Source: Sphingomonas sp. JUb134 (GTDB taxonomy: Bacteria > Pseudomonadota > Alphaproteobacteria > Sphingomonadales > Sphingomonadaceae). Taken from it: a DNA stretch of 64,000 nt. The notes beneath the pieces were generated by a model. The model ran no database searches, was not told where the DNA came from, and saw only the letters and a list, made by a program, of their open reading frames with translations. Location: assembly GCF_004341505.2 (NCBI RefSeq), contig NZ_SLYP02000001.1:152501-216500 (forward strand), read 5' to 3'. The translations under genes and the position numbers were made by a program. Numbering within the stretch: the stretch's first letter is position 1; every line of letters starts with the position of its first letter. Positions 9,371 through 18,881 of this stretch are shown here, in pieces.

Positions 9371-11131
9371 ATGAAGTGTTTCCTCAGCTGTGCAGCATTG
9401 CTGCTCGCCGTACCCGTCGTTGCGAGTGCCCAGGTCGCCCGTCCCGCCCCAGCCGCCAAGCAGGCGGCGCAAGGCATGGTCAGCGCTTCGGACCCCCGGG
9501 CCGCGGCGGCGGGCGTCGAGATGCTGCGCGCCGGCGGCAGCGCCACCGATGCCGCGATCGCGACGCTGCTCGCGCTCAATGTGGTCGAGCCGCAGAACTC
9601 CGGCATCGGCGGCGGCGGCTTCTGGGTCGGGCATGATGCCAGGACCGGAAAGCTCCTGACCATCGACGGGCGCGAGACGGCTCCCGCGGCGGCCGATCCG
9701 CGCTGGTTCTACGCGCCCGACGGCAATCCGCTGAGTCATTCCGCGGCCGTGCCCGGCGGGCGCAGCGTGGGGGTGCCGGGCAACCTGCGCGAATGGGCGA
9801 TGGCGCATGCCCGCGCCGGCAAGCTCCCCTGGGCGAAGCTGTTCGAGCCGGCGATCCGCCTCGCCCGCGACGGCTTTCGCATCACCCAGCGCCTCAACGC
9901 CGGGATCGACCGCTTCGGCAGCCACATCGACGCGTGGGCGCGGACAAAATATCTAACGCCGGACGGCAAGGCGCTGCCGGTAGGCACGCTGCTCAAGAAC
10001 CCCGAACAGGCCGCCTTGTTCGAGCGCCTGGCACGGCTGGGCCCGGACAGCTTCTATGTGGGGCCGGACGCGCAGAAGCTCGTTACCACCGTCAACACCG
10101 CCGCCCGCAACCCGTCGAAGATGACCGCGGGCGACCTCGCCAGCTACGATGCCAAGGAACGCGCGCCGGTGTGCGGCAGCTACCGCGCCTATCGCATCTG
10201 CGGCATGGGCCCGCCCTCGTCCGGCGGCGTCGCGGTGCTGATGATCCTGAAGCAGCTCGAACGCTTCGACATGGCGAAGCTGGGTAAGGACTCCCCGGTC
10301 GCCTGGCACCTGATCGCCGAGAGCCAGCGGCTCGCCTATGCCGATCGCGACATGTACCTGGCCGATCCCGACCATGTGACGGTGCCGGTCAAGGGACTGC
10401 TCGACCGTACGTACATCGCCGCGCGCTCGGCCCTGATTTCGCCCGACCGGACAATGGCGAGCGTCGCGCCCGGCACGCCCGCCGGTGCTCCTGCCCGCAT
10501 CCGGGTCCAGCAGAGCGAAGTGCCGGGGACCACCCATGTCTCGGCAACCGATGCGCGCGGCAACGCGGTGTCGGTCACGTCGACGGTGGAGGGCTATTTC
10601 GGCTCGGGCCTGTCGGTGAACGGCACCATGCTCAACAACGAGCTGACCGACTTCGACATCGTGCCGGAAAAGAACGGCCACCTGGTCGCCAACAGGGTCG
10701 AGGGCGGCAAGCGGCCGCGCAGTTCCATGTCGCCGACCATCGTCTACGGCCCGGACGGCAGGGTCCGCCTGGTGATCGGTGCGGCAGGCGGGTCGACCAT
10801 CATCGCCCAGGTCGCCAAGGCGGTGATCGCGGTGATCGACTGGCGGATGACGGCGCAGGACGCGATCGGCCTGGGGCTGATCTATGCACCGGGCAGGATT
10901 GCGACTCTCGAACAGGGTACCCAACTCGACGCCATGGCGCCGGCACTCGAGGCGCTGGGAGAGCCCGTGAAGATCGCGCCCATGGGCCTGAAAGCCAATG
11001 CGGTGGAGCGCGTCGGCGGTCGCTGGGTCGGCGGCGCCGATCCGCGCAGCGAGGGTGTCGCCATGCGGCAGGATGGCACCGTCGTCGAAATCAAGCGGGT
11101 CGGCGGCTTCGGCACCCGTCCCCCGGAATAA
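9371..11131 (+). CDS. ggt: Gamma-glutamyltransferase (glutathione hydrolase)
   Basis: Periplasmic N-terminal nucleophile hydrolase of 586 aa that cleaves the gamma-glutamyl bond of glutathione and related peptides. A signal peptide ends near VVASAQ. The large subunit region has MVSASDPRAAAAGVEML and SGIGGGGFW. Autocleavage before the catalytic Thr387 in GTTHVSATDARGNAVS would create the small subunit, which then shows GSGLSVNGTMLNNE and RPRSSMSPTIV. The features needed for autoprocessing are present. Together with the nearby M28 enzyme it points to peptide and glutathione scavenging. Confidence 0.94.
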   Translation: MKCFLSCAALLLAVPVVASAQVARPAPAAKQAAQGMVSASDPRAAAAGVEMLRAGGSATDAAIATLLALNVVEPQNSGIGGGGFWVGHDARTGKLLTIDGRETAPAAADPRWFYAPDGNPLSHSAAVPGGRSVGVPGNLREWAMAHARAGKLPWAKLFEPAIRLARDGFRITQRLNAGIDRFGSHIDAWARTKYLTPDGKALPVGTLLKNPEQAALFERLARLGPDSFYVGPDAQKLVTTVNTAARNPSKMTAGDLASYDAKERAPVCGSYRAYRICGMGPPSSGGVAVLMILKQLERFDMAKLGKDSPVAWHLIAESQRLAYADRDMYLADPDHVTVPVKGLLDRTYIAARSALISPDRTMASVAPGTPAGAPARIRVQQSEVPGTTHVSATDARGNAVSVTSTVEGYFGSGLSVNGTMLNNELTDFDIVPEKNGHLVANRVEGGKRPRSSMSPTIVYGPDGRVRLVIGAAGGSTIIAQVAKAVIAVIDWRMTAQDAIGLGLIYAPGRIATLEQGTQLDAMAPALEALGEPVKIAPMGLKANAVERVGGRWVGGADPRSEGVAMRQDGTVVEIKRVGGFGTRPPE

Positions 11132-11143
11132 CAACAGGCAAGT

Positions 11144-11165
11144 CCCCGGCGCACGGATGCCGGGG
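11144..11165 (+). promoter_or_regulatory. GC hairpin in front of the acyl-CoA ligase
   Basis: A perfect 7-bp stem (CCCCGGC and GCCGGGG) with an 8-base loop lies between ggt and the ligase, just ahead of the AGGAGAGG ribosome binding site. There is no T-tract. It may separate expression of the two genes or end the ggt message; function is inference. Confidence 0.4.
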
Positions 11166-11179
11166 CGGCAGGAGAGGCC

Positions 11180-12970
11180 ATGCGTACCCTCGAGCACTTC
11201 CCGAATCTCGTCACGATGTTCTTCGCGCGTGCGCGCGAGAAGGGCGACAAGCCATTCCTGTGGCACAAGGCCGGGGGCGAATGGCAGCCGACCAGCTGGG
11301 CGGAAGCCGCGCGCCAGGTCGCCAGCCTCGCCGCAGGCCTGAAGGCGCTCGGCCTCAAGCGCGGCGACCGGGTGATGCTGGTGTCGGAGAACCGCCCCGA
11401 ATGGTGCATCTCCGACCTCGCCATCATGGCGGCGGGCTGCATCACGGTGCCGACCTATGTCACCAACACCCAGCGCGACCACCAGCACATCATGGAGAAT
11501 TCGGGCGCCTGCGCCGCGATCGTCTCCACCGCCAAGCTCGCGCGCGAGCTGATCCCGGCCGCCCTTCACGCATCCACCCCGCAGAAGATCATCGGGATCG
11601 AGGACGTTCGCCTGGTCCAGCCCGGCAGCATCGAATTCCACAGCTGGCATCAGCTGATCGCCGATCATCCTGCCAGCGCCGACGCGGCCGCGGGCGAGGC
11701 AAGCTTCCAGCGCGAGGACCTCGCCTGCATCATCTACACCAGCGGCACCGGCGGTGCTCCCCGGGGCGTGATGCAGCACCATGGCGCGATCCTGCACAAT
11801 GTGGCCGGCTGCTCGGCGGTCATCGCCGAGGATTTCGGTTGGGACGACGAGGTGTTCCTGTCGTTCCTGCCGCTGAGCCACGCCTATGAGCACACCGGCG
11901 GCCAGCATTTCGCGATCGGCCTGGGCGGGCAGATCTATTATGCCGAGGGCCTCGACAAGCTCGCCGCCAATATCGAGGAAGTGCGCCCGACGATCATGTT
12001 CGTCGTGCCGCGGCTGTTCGAAGTGCTGCGCACCCGGATCACCAAGGCGGTCGAGAAACAGGGCGGCATGGCCGCCTATCTCCTCGGCAAGGCGATCGAA
12101 CTCGGTAATAAGGAGAGCGAGGGTCGCCTGCGCCTGACCGACCGGCCGGCGCAGCTGGCGGTGCGGACCTTGTTCCGGCCCAAGATCGCCAAGCGCTTCG
12201 GCGGGCGGATGAAGGCGATGGTGTCGGGCGGCGCGCCGCTCAATCCTGAGGTGGGGCTGTTCTTCCAGGCGCTGGGTGTCACCTTCCTTCAGGGCTATGG
12301 CCAGACCGAGGCCGCGCCGGTGATCTCGTGCAACCGCCCATCGGCAGGCGTCCGCATGGACAGCGTCGGCCCGCCGCTCGCCAACACCGAAGTGCGCATC
12401 GCCGAGGACGGCGAAATCCTGGTCCGCGGCGAGCTGGTGATGCACGGCTATTGGCGCAACGAGGTCGAGACGGCGCGCGTGCTCAAGGACGGCTGGCTGC
12501 ACACCGGCGACATCGGCCTGATCGACGAGGCGGGGCGGATCAAGATCACTGACCGCAAGAAGGACATCATCGTCAACGACAAGGGCGAGAACGTCGCCCC
12601 GCAGAAGGTGGAGGGGATGCTCACCCTCCAGCCCGAGATCTCCCAGGCGATGATCGCGGGCGATCGCCGCCCCTATATGGTCGCGGTGATCGTGCCCGAT
12701 CCGGAGTGGACGCAGGAATGGTGCGCGGCCAACCGCGCGGTCTGCGACTTCAAGCGGCTGGCGGAGGACAGCGGCTATCGTGCAGCGTTGAGCGCCGCCG
12801 TGGACCGGGTGAACCAGGACCTGACCGTGACCGAACGCATCCGCCGCTTCATCCTGGCAGACCGGCCGTTCACCATCGAGAACGAGCAGCTCACCCCCAG
12901 CCTGAAGATCCGCCGCCACATCCTGCGCCAGGTCTATGGCGAGCGGCTGGACGCGCTCTACAAGGGGTAA
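11180..12970 (+). CDS. AMP-dependent long-chain acyl-CoA synthetase
   Basis: ANL-superfamily adenylate-forming enzyme of 596 aa, predicted to activate long-chain fatty acids to acyl-CoA with ATP. The P-loop motif is YTSGTGGAPRGVMQHHG at about residues 192-208. GYGQTEAAPV is the A5 motif, and GWLHTGDIGLIDEAGRIKITDRKKD is the A7/A8 hinge region containing the key Asp and Arg; it is followed by GENVAPQKVE. No signal peptide is present, so it is cytoplasmic or membrane-associated. An AGGAGAGG ribosome binding site supports the start. The family also contains other carboxylate-CoA ligases. Confidence 0.9.
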   Translation: MRTLEHFPNLVTMFFARAREKGDKPFLWHKAGGEWQPTSWAEAARQVASLAAGLKALGLKRGDRVMLVSENRPEWCISDLAIMAAGCITVPTYVTNTQRDHQHIMENSGACAAIVSTAKLARELIPAALHASTPQKIIGIEDVRLVQPGSIEFHSWHQLIADHPASADAAAGEASFQREDLACIIYTSGTGGAPRGVMQHHGAILHNVAGCSAVIAEDFGWDDEVFLSFLPLSHAYEHTGGQHFAIGLGGQIYYAEGLDKLAANIEEVRPTIMFVVPRLFEVLRTRITKAVEKQGGMAAYLLGKAIELGNKESEGRLRLTDRPAQLAVRTLFRPKIAKRFGGRMKAMVSGGAPLNPEVGLFFQALGVTFLQGYGQTEAAPVISCNRPSAGVRMDSVGPPLANTEVRIAEDGEILVRGELVMHGYWRNEVETARVLKDGWLHTGDIGLIDEAGRIKITDRKKDIIVNDKGENVAPQKVEGMLTLQPEISQAMIAGDRRPYMVAVIVPDPEWTQEWCAANRAVCDFKRLAEDSGYRAALSAAVDRVNQDLTVTERIRRFILADRPFTIENEQLTPSLKIRRHILRQVYGERLDALYKG

Positions 12971-13015
12971 GCTGAGAGGCAGGGCAGAGCCACCCGCGTC
13001 GAGCCCGCCGGCTCT

Positions 13016-13131
13016 GCACTCCTTCGCAGGAGCACGGAAACGGGCGAGACTCGCCGGAGTCGACGCGGCAGCCTGGGTAGGTCAGGAGCCACTATCGCCT
13101 AGCGTGCTCCTGCGCAGGCAGGAGCCCAGGG
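13016..13131. repeat. Short CTCCT/AGGAG palindromes between convergent genes
   Basis: Two short related palindromes lie in the gap after the ligase: GCACTCCTTCGCAGGAGCAC at 13016-13035 and GTGCTCCTGCGCAGGCAGGAGCCCAG at about 13104-13129. They resemble small REP-like hairpins found in sphingomonad intergenic regions. They sit between the convergent ligase and M16 genes. A longer-range pair, GCAGAGCC at 12984 and GGCTCTGC at 13010, precedes them and may be the ligase terminator. Confidence 0.5.
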
Positions 13132-13185
13132 CCACAAGCGTGTCGCTCGTTGACCCGGGCCCCCGCTGCGCCGGACCCGACGAAC

Positions 13186-16092
13186 TCAGTTCGCCTTTTT
13201 CTCCGGCACGACCACCAGCGACCAGTCCTTCTCCGGGCGCAGGTATTTCGCCGCGAGCGCCTGGATCTCGGCGGAGGTCGTCGTGCCGATGTCGGAGGCG
13301 ATGGTGTTGATCGCGTCGATCCGCTTGGGGTCGAGCGTGCCGCCCGCGGTCTGCTGCATCCAGAACATGTTGCCGCTCGACACGCGCGCGATGAACTGCA
13401 GCACCGGCGCCTGTGCGCGCCGCAGTTCGTCCTCGGTGATCGGGTTCGCCACCAGGTCTGCCGCGATGCCGCGCGCCAGCTGGAAGAAGAAGTCCGTCTT
13501 GTCAGGCGGCACCGCACCGATCGCCAGGATCTTGCCGCCGCTCGGCAGGCCCACGGGCCAGTCGGTGGAAACGTTGGGCGTATAGCTCACCCCAGCCTCC
13601 GACCGCAGCTTGTCGAGCAACCGATCGCGGAAGATGGCGGCGAGCAGTTCCAGCTTGCGGCTTTCCGTCAGCCCCGCACTGCCACCGCCGGTCGGCCAGG
13701 CGATCACCGCGGCCGCCTGGTTGGGCTGGCCGGTATGGGTGCGCACGACGGGCGTCGCAACATGGTCCGGGAACCGCACGTCGACATTGCCCACCGGCGC
13801 CGCCGGCCGCGGCTTCAGCGCACCGAAGGTGCTGGCCACCGCAGCGATCGTGGCGTCGGCCGTGGTGTCGCCATAGACCTGTACCTCGATCGGGCCACTG
13901 GCGAGCAGCGGCTCCCAGAACGCGCGGAACCGAGCAGCATCCAGCCCCTCGATGTCCTTGCGATCGGGCGAGGCCCAGCGCGTGTCGCCGGCGTGGAGCA
14001 GGCCTTCCAGGTCGCGCTGGAGCACGCCCACCGGCGAGGAGGACTGGCTCTCGTAGCTGGCCAGCATCACCGCGCGGGCACGCGCCACGGGCTTGGGATC
14101 CCAGCCGGGGGAAGCGAGCTTGGTCGCGATCAGCCGGAGCTGGTCGTTGAGGTCGGCCGCCGTGGTGATGCCGCCCAGCACGAAGGCATCTTCCTGCATG
14201 CCGAAGGACAGGCCGATCTGGCGGTCGCCGGTCAGCTGGTCGAGCTCTTCCTGCCCGAACTTGCCGACGCCGCTCGCCACCAGCGCCAGATCGCCGGCGA
14301 AGGCGGGCGTCTGCTTGTTCGAAGGAAGCGCGCTCAGCCCGCGGCCGAAGCGGACCTGGACATAGACCTTGCCGGTTTCCGAGTTGTTCGGGAACATCAG
14401 CAGGTTGACGCCATTGGCGAAGCTCACCTTCTCGATCTGCGGATCGGTGAGCACCACGCTGCGGCCGGTGACCTTGCCGGGCGCGCCGAGCTTGGGAAGC
14501 TCGTCGAACTTCACGGTGCGCTGGGGCCCGCGCTTCTCGGCGGCTGCCGTCACATCCGCCTGGATCGCCGCTGCCAGCTTGTTGGCTGCGGACGGGTCCG
14601 GCGTCGGCGTGTTGACGAGCGCGCGGGTCTCGACGCCCTCGAAGACCTTGCGGGTCGCCGCCTGCACCTTGGCGGGGGTGAAGAACTTGCCGGCCACCGC
14701 ACCGTCGAAGATGCGCAGCGACATCTCGGGTCCTGCGACCGTCTCGCGGATGTCGACCGCCTCCACCAGATTGTCGGCAAGCTTGGCGCCCGCATCGACG
14801 CGCGACGTCGCGACGGCATTTTCCATCGCCGCGCGGATCTCTCCCACCTCGCGGTCGATTTCCTGCTGCGAAGGCGGGTTGCGCAGGGCACTGGCGACGG
14901 TGGCGCGTACGTCGCGCACGGCCGCCTCCCAGTCGTTCCCCACCGGCATGATCGAGATCGCCGTGATGTTGGCCGAACGCGACACGTCTTCCAGGTCGGC
15001 ACCCGCGCTGATGTAGCTGGCGCCCGCCCGCGCCCGGCTTTCCAGGCGGCGGTTGATGATGCGGATGGCGATCTGGTCGACCATGCGCTCCTGATTGAAG
15101 ACGATGGTGTCGTTGCCGACGGTCCAGGGTCGCACCGTCGCCATCTGCACCAGCGTCGGCAGCGCCGGTTCGTTCACGACGGCGCTCAGCGGCCCGCCCG
15201 CCTTGGGCTTGCCGAGGTCCGGGTTCTGGGGGGCTGGCCCCTTGCCCTTCCAGCCGGAGAAATGCTTCACCACCGCCGCCTCGAGCAGCTTGGGATCGGC
15301 GTCTCCGGCAATCACCACCACGGCCCGGTCGGGGCGGTACCAGCGATCATGAAAGGCGCTCACCACGTCGGCCGTCGCCGCCTGCAGCGTCTCGACGTTG
15401 CCGATGGGCGAACGATCGGCGAGCGGCTGGCCGGCAAAGAACAGCGCGCGCGTCGCGTCGCCCAGCCGGAGCTGCGGACCCGGCTGCTCGCGCTGCTCGG
15501 CAAGCACCACCGGGCGCTCGGCATTGAGCGAGGCCGGGGTGATCGTGGGCTCGGCCATCATGCCGGCCAGGATCTTCATGCTCTCGTCCAGGCCTGCCTG
15601 GGTGGCCCCCGGAAGGTCGAGCTTATAGACCGTCTGGGTGAAGCTGGTCGCGGCATTGGTGTCCGAGCCGAACGTCACGCCCAGCCGCTGCCACACGCGC
15701 TTCGACTCGCCATCGGGCACATGCATCGAGCCGCGGAACGAGAGATGCTCCAAAAGGTGCGCGAACCCGCGCTCCTGCTCCGTTTCCATCAGCGAGCCCG
15801 CGTCGATCGCGACGCGGATGGCGATCTGCCCCGGCGGCACGCCGTTGTGGCGGACGGCGTAGCGCAGGCCGTTCGGCAACACCCCATAGGTCCAGGACCG
15901 GTCGGGCGGGATGTCGCTGCCCTTGAACAGCCAGGGGGTGTCCGGCCCCTGGGCCACGGGCTGCAACGGCGGCAGCTGCCGGCTCTGCTGCTGCGGTGCG
16001 GGCGGGGGCGCCGTCTGGGCGACGAGCGGCGTGGTGGCGATCAGGGCCAGAAGCGGCAGTGCGATCCGGCGTACGCGTACAGGGAATGCCAT
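13186..16092 (-). CDS. M16 family zinc peptidase, two-domain, exported
   Basis: A 968-aa protein with a signal peptide (ALPLLALIATTPLVAQ). The inverted zinc motif HLLEH is at residues 112-116 within RGFAHLLEHLSFRG, with the downstream glutamate in the ERPVVLAEQRE helix. This makes the first M16 unit catalytically complete. A second inactive-type M16 pair follows from about residue 500. Such processing-peptidase-like enzymes degrade oligopeptides in the periplasm. The gene is convergent with the acyl-CoA ligase and divergent from the Asp/Asn hydroxylase gene. Confidence 0.9.
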   Translation of the reverse strand: MAFPVRVRRIALPLLALIATTPLVAQTAPPPAPQQQSRQLPPLQPVAQGPDTPWLFKGSDIPPDRSWTYGVLPNGLRYAVRHNGVPPGQIAIRVAIDAGSLMETEQERGFAHLLEHLSFRGSMHVPDGESKRVWQRLGVTFGSDTNAATSFTQTVYKLDLPGATQAGLDESMKILAGMMAEPTITPASLNAERPVVLAEQREQPGPQLRLGDATRALFFAGQPLADRSPIGNVETLQAATADVVSAFHDRWYRPDRAVVVIAGDADPKLLEAAVVKHFSGWKGKGPAPQNPDLGKPKAGGPLSAVVNEPALPTLVQMATVRPWTVGNDTIVFNQERMVDQIAIRIINRRLESRARAGASYISAGADLEDVSRSANITAISIMPVGNDWEAAVRDVRATVASALRNPPSQQEIDREVGEIRAAMENAVATSRVDAGAKLADNLVEAVDIRETVAGPEMSLRIFDGAVAGKFFTPAKVQAATRKVFEGVETRALVNTPTPDPSAANKLAAAIQADVTAAAEKRGPQRTVKFDELPKLGAPGKVTGRSVVLTDPQIEKVSFANGVNLLMFPNNSETGKVYVQVRFGRGLSALPSNKQTPAFAGDLALVASGVGKFGQEELDQLTGDRQIGLSFGMQEDAFVLGGITTAADLNDQLRLIATKLASPGWDPKPVARARAVMLASYESQSSSPVGVLQRDLEGLLHAGDTRWASPDRKDIEGLDAARFRAFWEPLLASGPIEVQVYGDTTADATIAAVASTFGALKPRPAAPVGNVDVRFPDHVATPVVRTHTGQPNQAAAVIAWPTGGGSAGLTESRKLELLAAIFRDRLLDKLRSEAGVSYTPNVSTDWPVGLPSGGKILAIGAVPPDKTDFFFQLARGIAADLVANPITEDELRRAQAPVLQFIARVSSGNMFWMQQTAGGTLDPKRIDAINTIASDIGTTTSAEIQALAAKYLRPEKDWSLVVVPEKKAN

Positions 16093-16243
16093 GCGCCAAG
16101 CGTAGCGGGCTTTTCCCAGCACCGCCAGCGCGGGCGACCAAGTGTTCGGAATCACCGGGAAACTGGCGGACACGATCTTCCACGCGACCGCCACCTTTTC
16201 GCCTTTTCTGCGGCGCAGCGTTGCAGGCTGAAGGGAGGGGGCA

Positions 16244-17062
16244 ATGCACCGCGCAACACGACCGGCAGACGACGAGGCACGCGCTGCGCCGGCGACCGGC
16301 CAAGCACAGCATTCGCTCGTCCTGCGCGCGGGCAAGCGGCTGCGGCACGTCTTCGACCGGCTGATCCGCGCGTCCTCGCTGGTCTCCAACGCGCCGGTGC
16401 TGGACGTGCGCGCCTTTCCCTGGACCCGGGAGCTTCGCGGCCAGTGGCAGGCGATCCGCGACGAGGCGGAGCGGGTGGCGCTGCCGGAGGGTGCCGCTCC
16501 CCCGCTCGCCGCCATTTCGCCCGATCCCTGCACCCTCGCTGCCGTCGATCGGTGGCGGTCATTCGTGCTGTGCGGCTATGGCTATGACATGGACGCGAAC
16601 CTCGCGCGCTGCCCGGTCACCGCCCGCGCGCTGCAAGGCATCCCCGGTCTCACCAATGCGATGTTCTCGATCCTGGCGCCGGGCAGCCATATTCCCGCGC
16701 ACCGCGGCGTCACCAAGGGACTCATCACCTGCCACCTGGCGCTGGTGGTGCCGCGGGACGGCGACGTGCGCATGCGCCTCGACAATCGCGTACTGCGCTG
16801 GGCCGAGGGCGAGACCCTGGTGTTCGACGACACCTATGAGCATGAGGTGTGGAACGACACCGGCAGCACCCGCGTGGTGCTGCTGATTCAGTTCAAGCGG
16901 CCGCTTCGGCAGCCGGGCCGCTGGGTCGCGGACCTGCTGCTCGATCTGGTCCGTCGCTCGGCCTTCGTCCAGGAGGCGCGGCGCAACCTGCTCGCCTGGC
17001 ACCGCGCCCCGCACGCCGGCGCATCGCCCGCCCCGAACGGATCGTTTCCGGCGTCCGCTTGA
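16244..17062 (+). CDS. Aspartyl/asparaginyl beta-hydroxylase family protein (LpxO-like dioxygenase)
   Basis: A 272-aa Fe(II)/2-oxoglutarate dioxygenase of the Asp/Asn beta-hydroxylase fold. The two iron-binding histidines appear in IPAHRGVTKG and YEHEVWNDT, with the 2-oxoglutarate-binding HLALVVP strand and RVVLLIQFKRP between and after them. Bacterial members include LpxO, which hydroxylates secondary acyl chains of lipid A, and proteins of unknown substrate. The substrate here is not determined by the sequence. The gene is 22 bases upstream of nfu. Confidence 0.85.
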   Translation: MHRATRPADDEARAAPATGQAQHSLVLRAGKRLRHVFDRLIRASSLVSNAPVLDVRAFPWTRELRGQWQAIRDEAERVALPEGAAPPLAAISPDPCTLAAVDRWRSFVLCGYGYDMDANLARCPVTARALQGIPGLTNAMFSILAPGSHIPAHRGVTKGLITCHLALVVPRDGDVRMRLDNRVLRWAEGETLVFDDTYEHEVWNDTGSTRVVLLIQFKRPLRQPGRWVADLLLDLVRRSAFVQEARRNLLAWHRAPHAGASPAPNGSFPASA

Positions 17063-17084
17063 TCCTGCCCCCCCGGCACGCCAA

Positions 17085-17666
17085 ATGACGGTCATGTTGA
17101 TCGAGACCGAACCGACGCCCAATCCCGCAACCCTGAAGTTCCTTCCGGGTCGGGTCGTGATGGAAACCGGCACCCGCGACTTCGCGACGCCTGAGGAAGC
17201 GGAAATCTCACCGCTTGCGGAGGCGATCTTCGCGCTGGGCGATGTGACCGGCGTGTTCTTCGGGCGCGACTTCGTCTCCGTCACCGCCGCACCCGGCGTC
17301 GAGTGGCCGAGCCTGAAGCCCGACGTGGTCGCGATCCTGCTCGACCATTTCTCGGCCGCGATGCCGCTGTTCCGCCAGGGCAGCGCCGGTTTTTCGGTGC
17401 CGTCGGCCGATAGCGACATCGTCGACAATCCTGAGGACGCCGACATCGTCGCGCAGATCCGCGAACTGATTGAGACTCGCGTGCGTCCGGCGGTCGCCAA
17501 CGACGGCGGCGACATCGTCTATCGTGGCTTCGACAAGGGCAAGGTCTACCTCCAGATGCAGGGCGCCTGCTCGGGCTGCCCCTCCTCGAGCGCGACGCTC
17601 AAGAACGGCATCGAACAGCTTTTGAAGTATTACGTCCCCGAAGTGACCGAAGTGCGGGCCGTCTGA
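17085..17666 (+). CDS. NifU-like iron-sulfur scaffold/carrier protein (Nfu type)
   Basis: A 193-aa protein with an N-terminal Nfu_N domain (TPNPATLKFLPGR, FFGRDFVSVT) and a C-terminal NifU domain carrying the cluster-binding CSGC motif in QGACSGCPSSSATLKNGIE. It carries 4Fe-4S clusters to apoproteins, as mitochondrial NFU1 does. MiaB, encoded 3.5 kb downstream, is a plausible client. A second ATG four codons in (17094) is an equally good start. The stop overlaps the next gene start by one base (TGATG). Confidence 0.93.
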   Translation: MTVMLIETEPTPNPATLKFLPGRVVMETGTRDFATPEEAEISPLAEAIFALGDVTGVFFGRDFVSVTAAPGVEWPSLKPDVVAILLDHFSAAMPLFRQGSAGFSVPSADSDIVDNPEDADIVAQIRELIETRVRPAVANDGGDIVYRGFDKGKVYLQMQGACSGCPSSSATLKNGIEQLLKYYVPEVTEVRAV

Positions 17667-18256
17667 TGGCGATGCTGGACGACGCCGCGCTCGACACGAT
17701 CTTCCGCACCGCCCGCAGTCACACCCATTTCACCGACCAGCCGGTCACGCAGGCGGAACTGGAGGCGATCTGGGACCTGATGAAGATGGGGCCGACCTCT
17801 GCCAACCAGCTGCCGGCGCGGCTGGTGTGGTGCGTGTCGCCCGAGGCGCGCGAGCGGCTGGCCGTCTGCTGCAGCGACAGCAACGCGGACAAGGTTCGCC
17901 AGGCGCCCGTCGCGGTGATCGTCGGCATGGACACCGAGTTCCACGAGCATCTGCCCGAGCTGTTCCCGCATACGAATGCCAAGGCGTGGTTCGACGGCAA
18001 TGCGGAGCTTCGCCAGGTGTCGGCCATGCGGAACTCGACGCTGCAGGGTGCCTATCTGATCATCGCCGCCCGCGCGCTCGGCCTGGACGTGGGTCCCATG
18101 TCCGGCTTCGACAATGGCGCGGTGGACAAGGCGTTCTTCACCGCAACCCCGGCCGTCCGCTCCAACTTCATCGCAGTGCTCGGCCATGGCGACCCGTCGC
18201 GGCTGCACGAGCGCTTGCCTCGACCGGCGTTCGACCGGTTCAACACGATCGCCTGA
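17666..18256 (+). CDS. RutE/HadB-like malonic semialdehyde reductase, nitroreductase family
   Basis: A 196-aa FMN-dependent nitroreductase-fold protein. The FMN-phosphate region is near the N-terminus (FRTARSHTHF) with MKMGPTSANQLPARLVW, and the C-terminal half shows GLDVGPMSGFDNGAVDKAFF, the signature of the RutE subgroup. RutE reduces malonic semialdehyde to 3-hydroxypropionate in pyrimidine breakdown, but no other rut genes are present, so the physiological substrate here is open. It is translationally coupled to nfu (TGATG). Confidence 0.88.
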   Translation: MAMLDDAALDTIFRTARSHTHFTDQPVTQAELEAIWDLMKMGPTSANQLPARLVWCVSPEARERLAVCCSDSNADKVRQAPVAVIVGMDTEFHEHLPELFPHTNAKAWFDGNAELRQVSAMRNSTLQGAYLIIAARALGLDVGPMSGFDNGAVDKAFFTATPAVRSNFIAVLGHGDPSRLHERLPRPAFDRFNTIA

Positions 18257-18260
18257 TCCC

Positions 18261-18881
18261 TTGCGCACGCTGGTAATCGAGACCGCGACCGCCGCCTGCT
18301 CGGTGGCGGTGATGGAAGACGACCGCATCCTGGACTTCCGGCATGAGGTGGTCGGCCGCGGCCATGCCGAACGGCTGGTGCCGATGATCGCCGAACTTCC
18401 GGACGCCGGTCGCGCCGAGTGCATCCTGGTGGATTGCGGTCCCGGCAGCTTCACCGGCGTTCGGGTGGGGCTGGCGGCGGCACGGGGCCTAGCGATCGGC
18501 TGGGGGTCGCAGGTCTTCGGCTTCTCTTCCCTGGCGCTGATTGCGGCAGGGGCGTTCGACCGGCGGCTTTCGACCGACACGCTCGCCGTGGTACTGGAGG
18601 GCGGCCATGGCGAGGTGTTCGTGCAGGAGTTCACTGCCGATCCGTTGCGCGAAGCTGCCCCGTTCGCATCGCTGCGTCCCGAGGCTGCGCTGGAGCGACT
18701 GGCCGGACAGCTGGCCGTGGGTAACGGCGTGCGTCGGCTCCAGGCGCTCGACGCCGGCATCGCCGCCGCGGAAGCGCTGCCCGATGCGCGCGATGCGCGT
18801 CTTCTGCCGGCGGCGCTCGCCAGCCTGGCGCCCCGCCCCCTCTACGGCCGCGCGCCGGACGCGAAGCTGCCGCAGTCGTGA
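18261..18881 (+). CDS. tsaB: tRNA N6-threonylcarbamoyladenosine biosynthesis protein TsaB
   Basis: TsaB is the actin-like-fold partner of TsaD in making t6A37 on ANN-decoding tRNAs. The 206-aa protein starts at a TTG (M-R-T-L-V-I-E-T-A) with the typical ASKHA first motif, followed by GHAERLVPMIAELP and VDCGPGSFTGVRVGLAAARG. The C-terminus is short and divergent, as is usual for TsaB. Its stop overlaps the rimI GTG start as GTGA, giving the classic tsaB-rimI pair. Confidence 0.93.
   Translation: MRTLVIETATAACSVAVMEDDRILDFRHEVVGRGHAERLVPMIAELPDAGRAECILVDCGPGSFTGVRVGLAAARGLAIGWGSQVFGFSSLALIAAGAFDRRLSTDTLAVVLEGGHGEVFVQEFTADPLREAAPFASLRPEAALERLAGQLAVGNGVRRLQALDAGIAAAEALPDARDARLLPAALASLAPRPLYGRAPDAKLPQS

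Noticed and set aside
9953..12919. A long minus-strand open frame (about 988 codons) across ggt and the acyl-CoA ligase
   Set aside because: It is antisense to two clear enzymes with intact motifs, has His/Arg/Asp-rich shadow composition and no domain; long false frames are expected in GC-rich DNA.
13150..16587. A plus-strand open frame of about 1145 codons over the M16 peptidase
   Set aside because: It is antisense to a peptidase with a complete zinc motif and signal peptide, and its composition is shadow-like.
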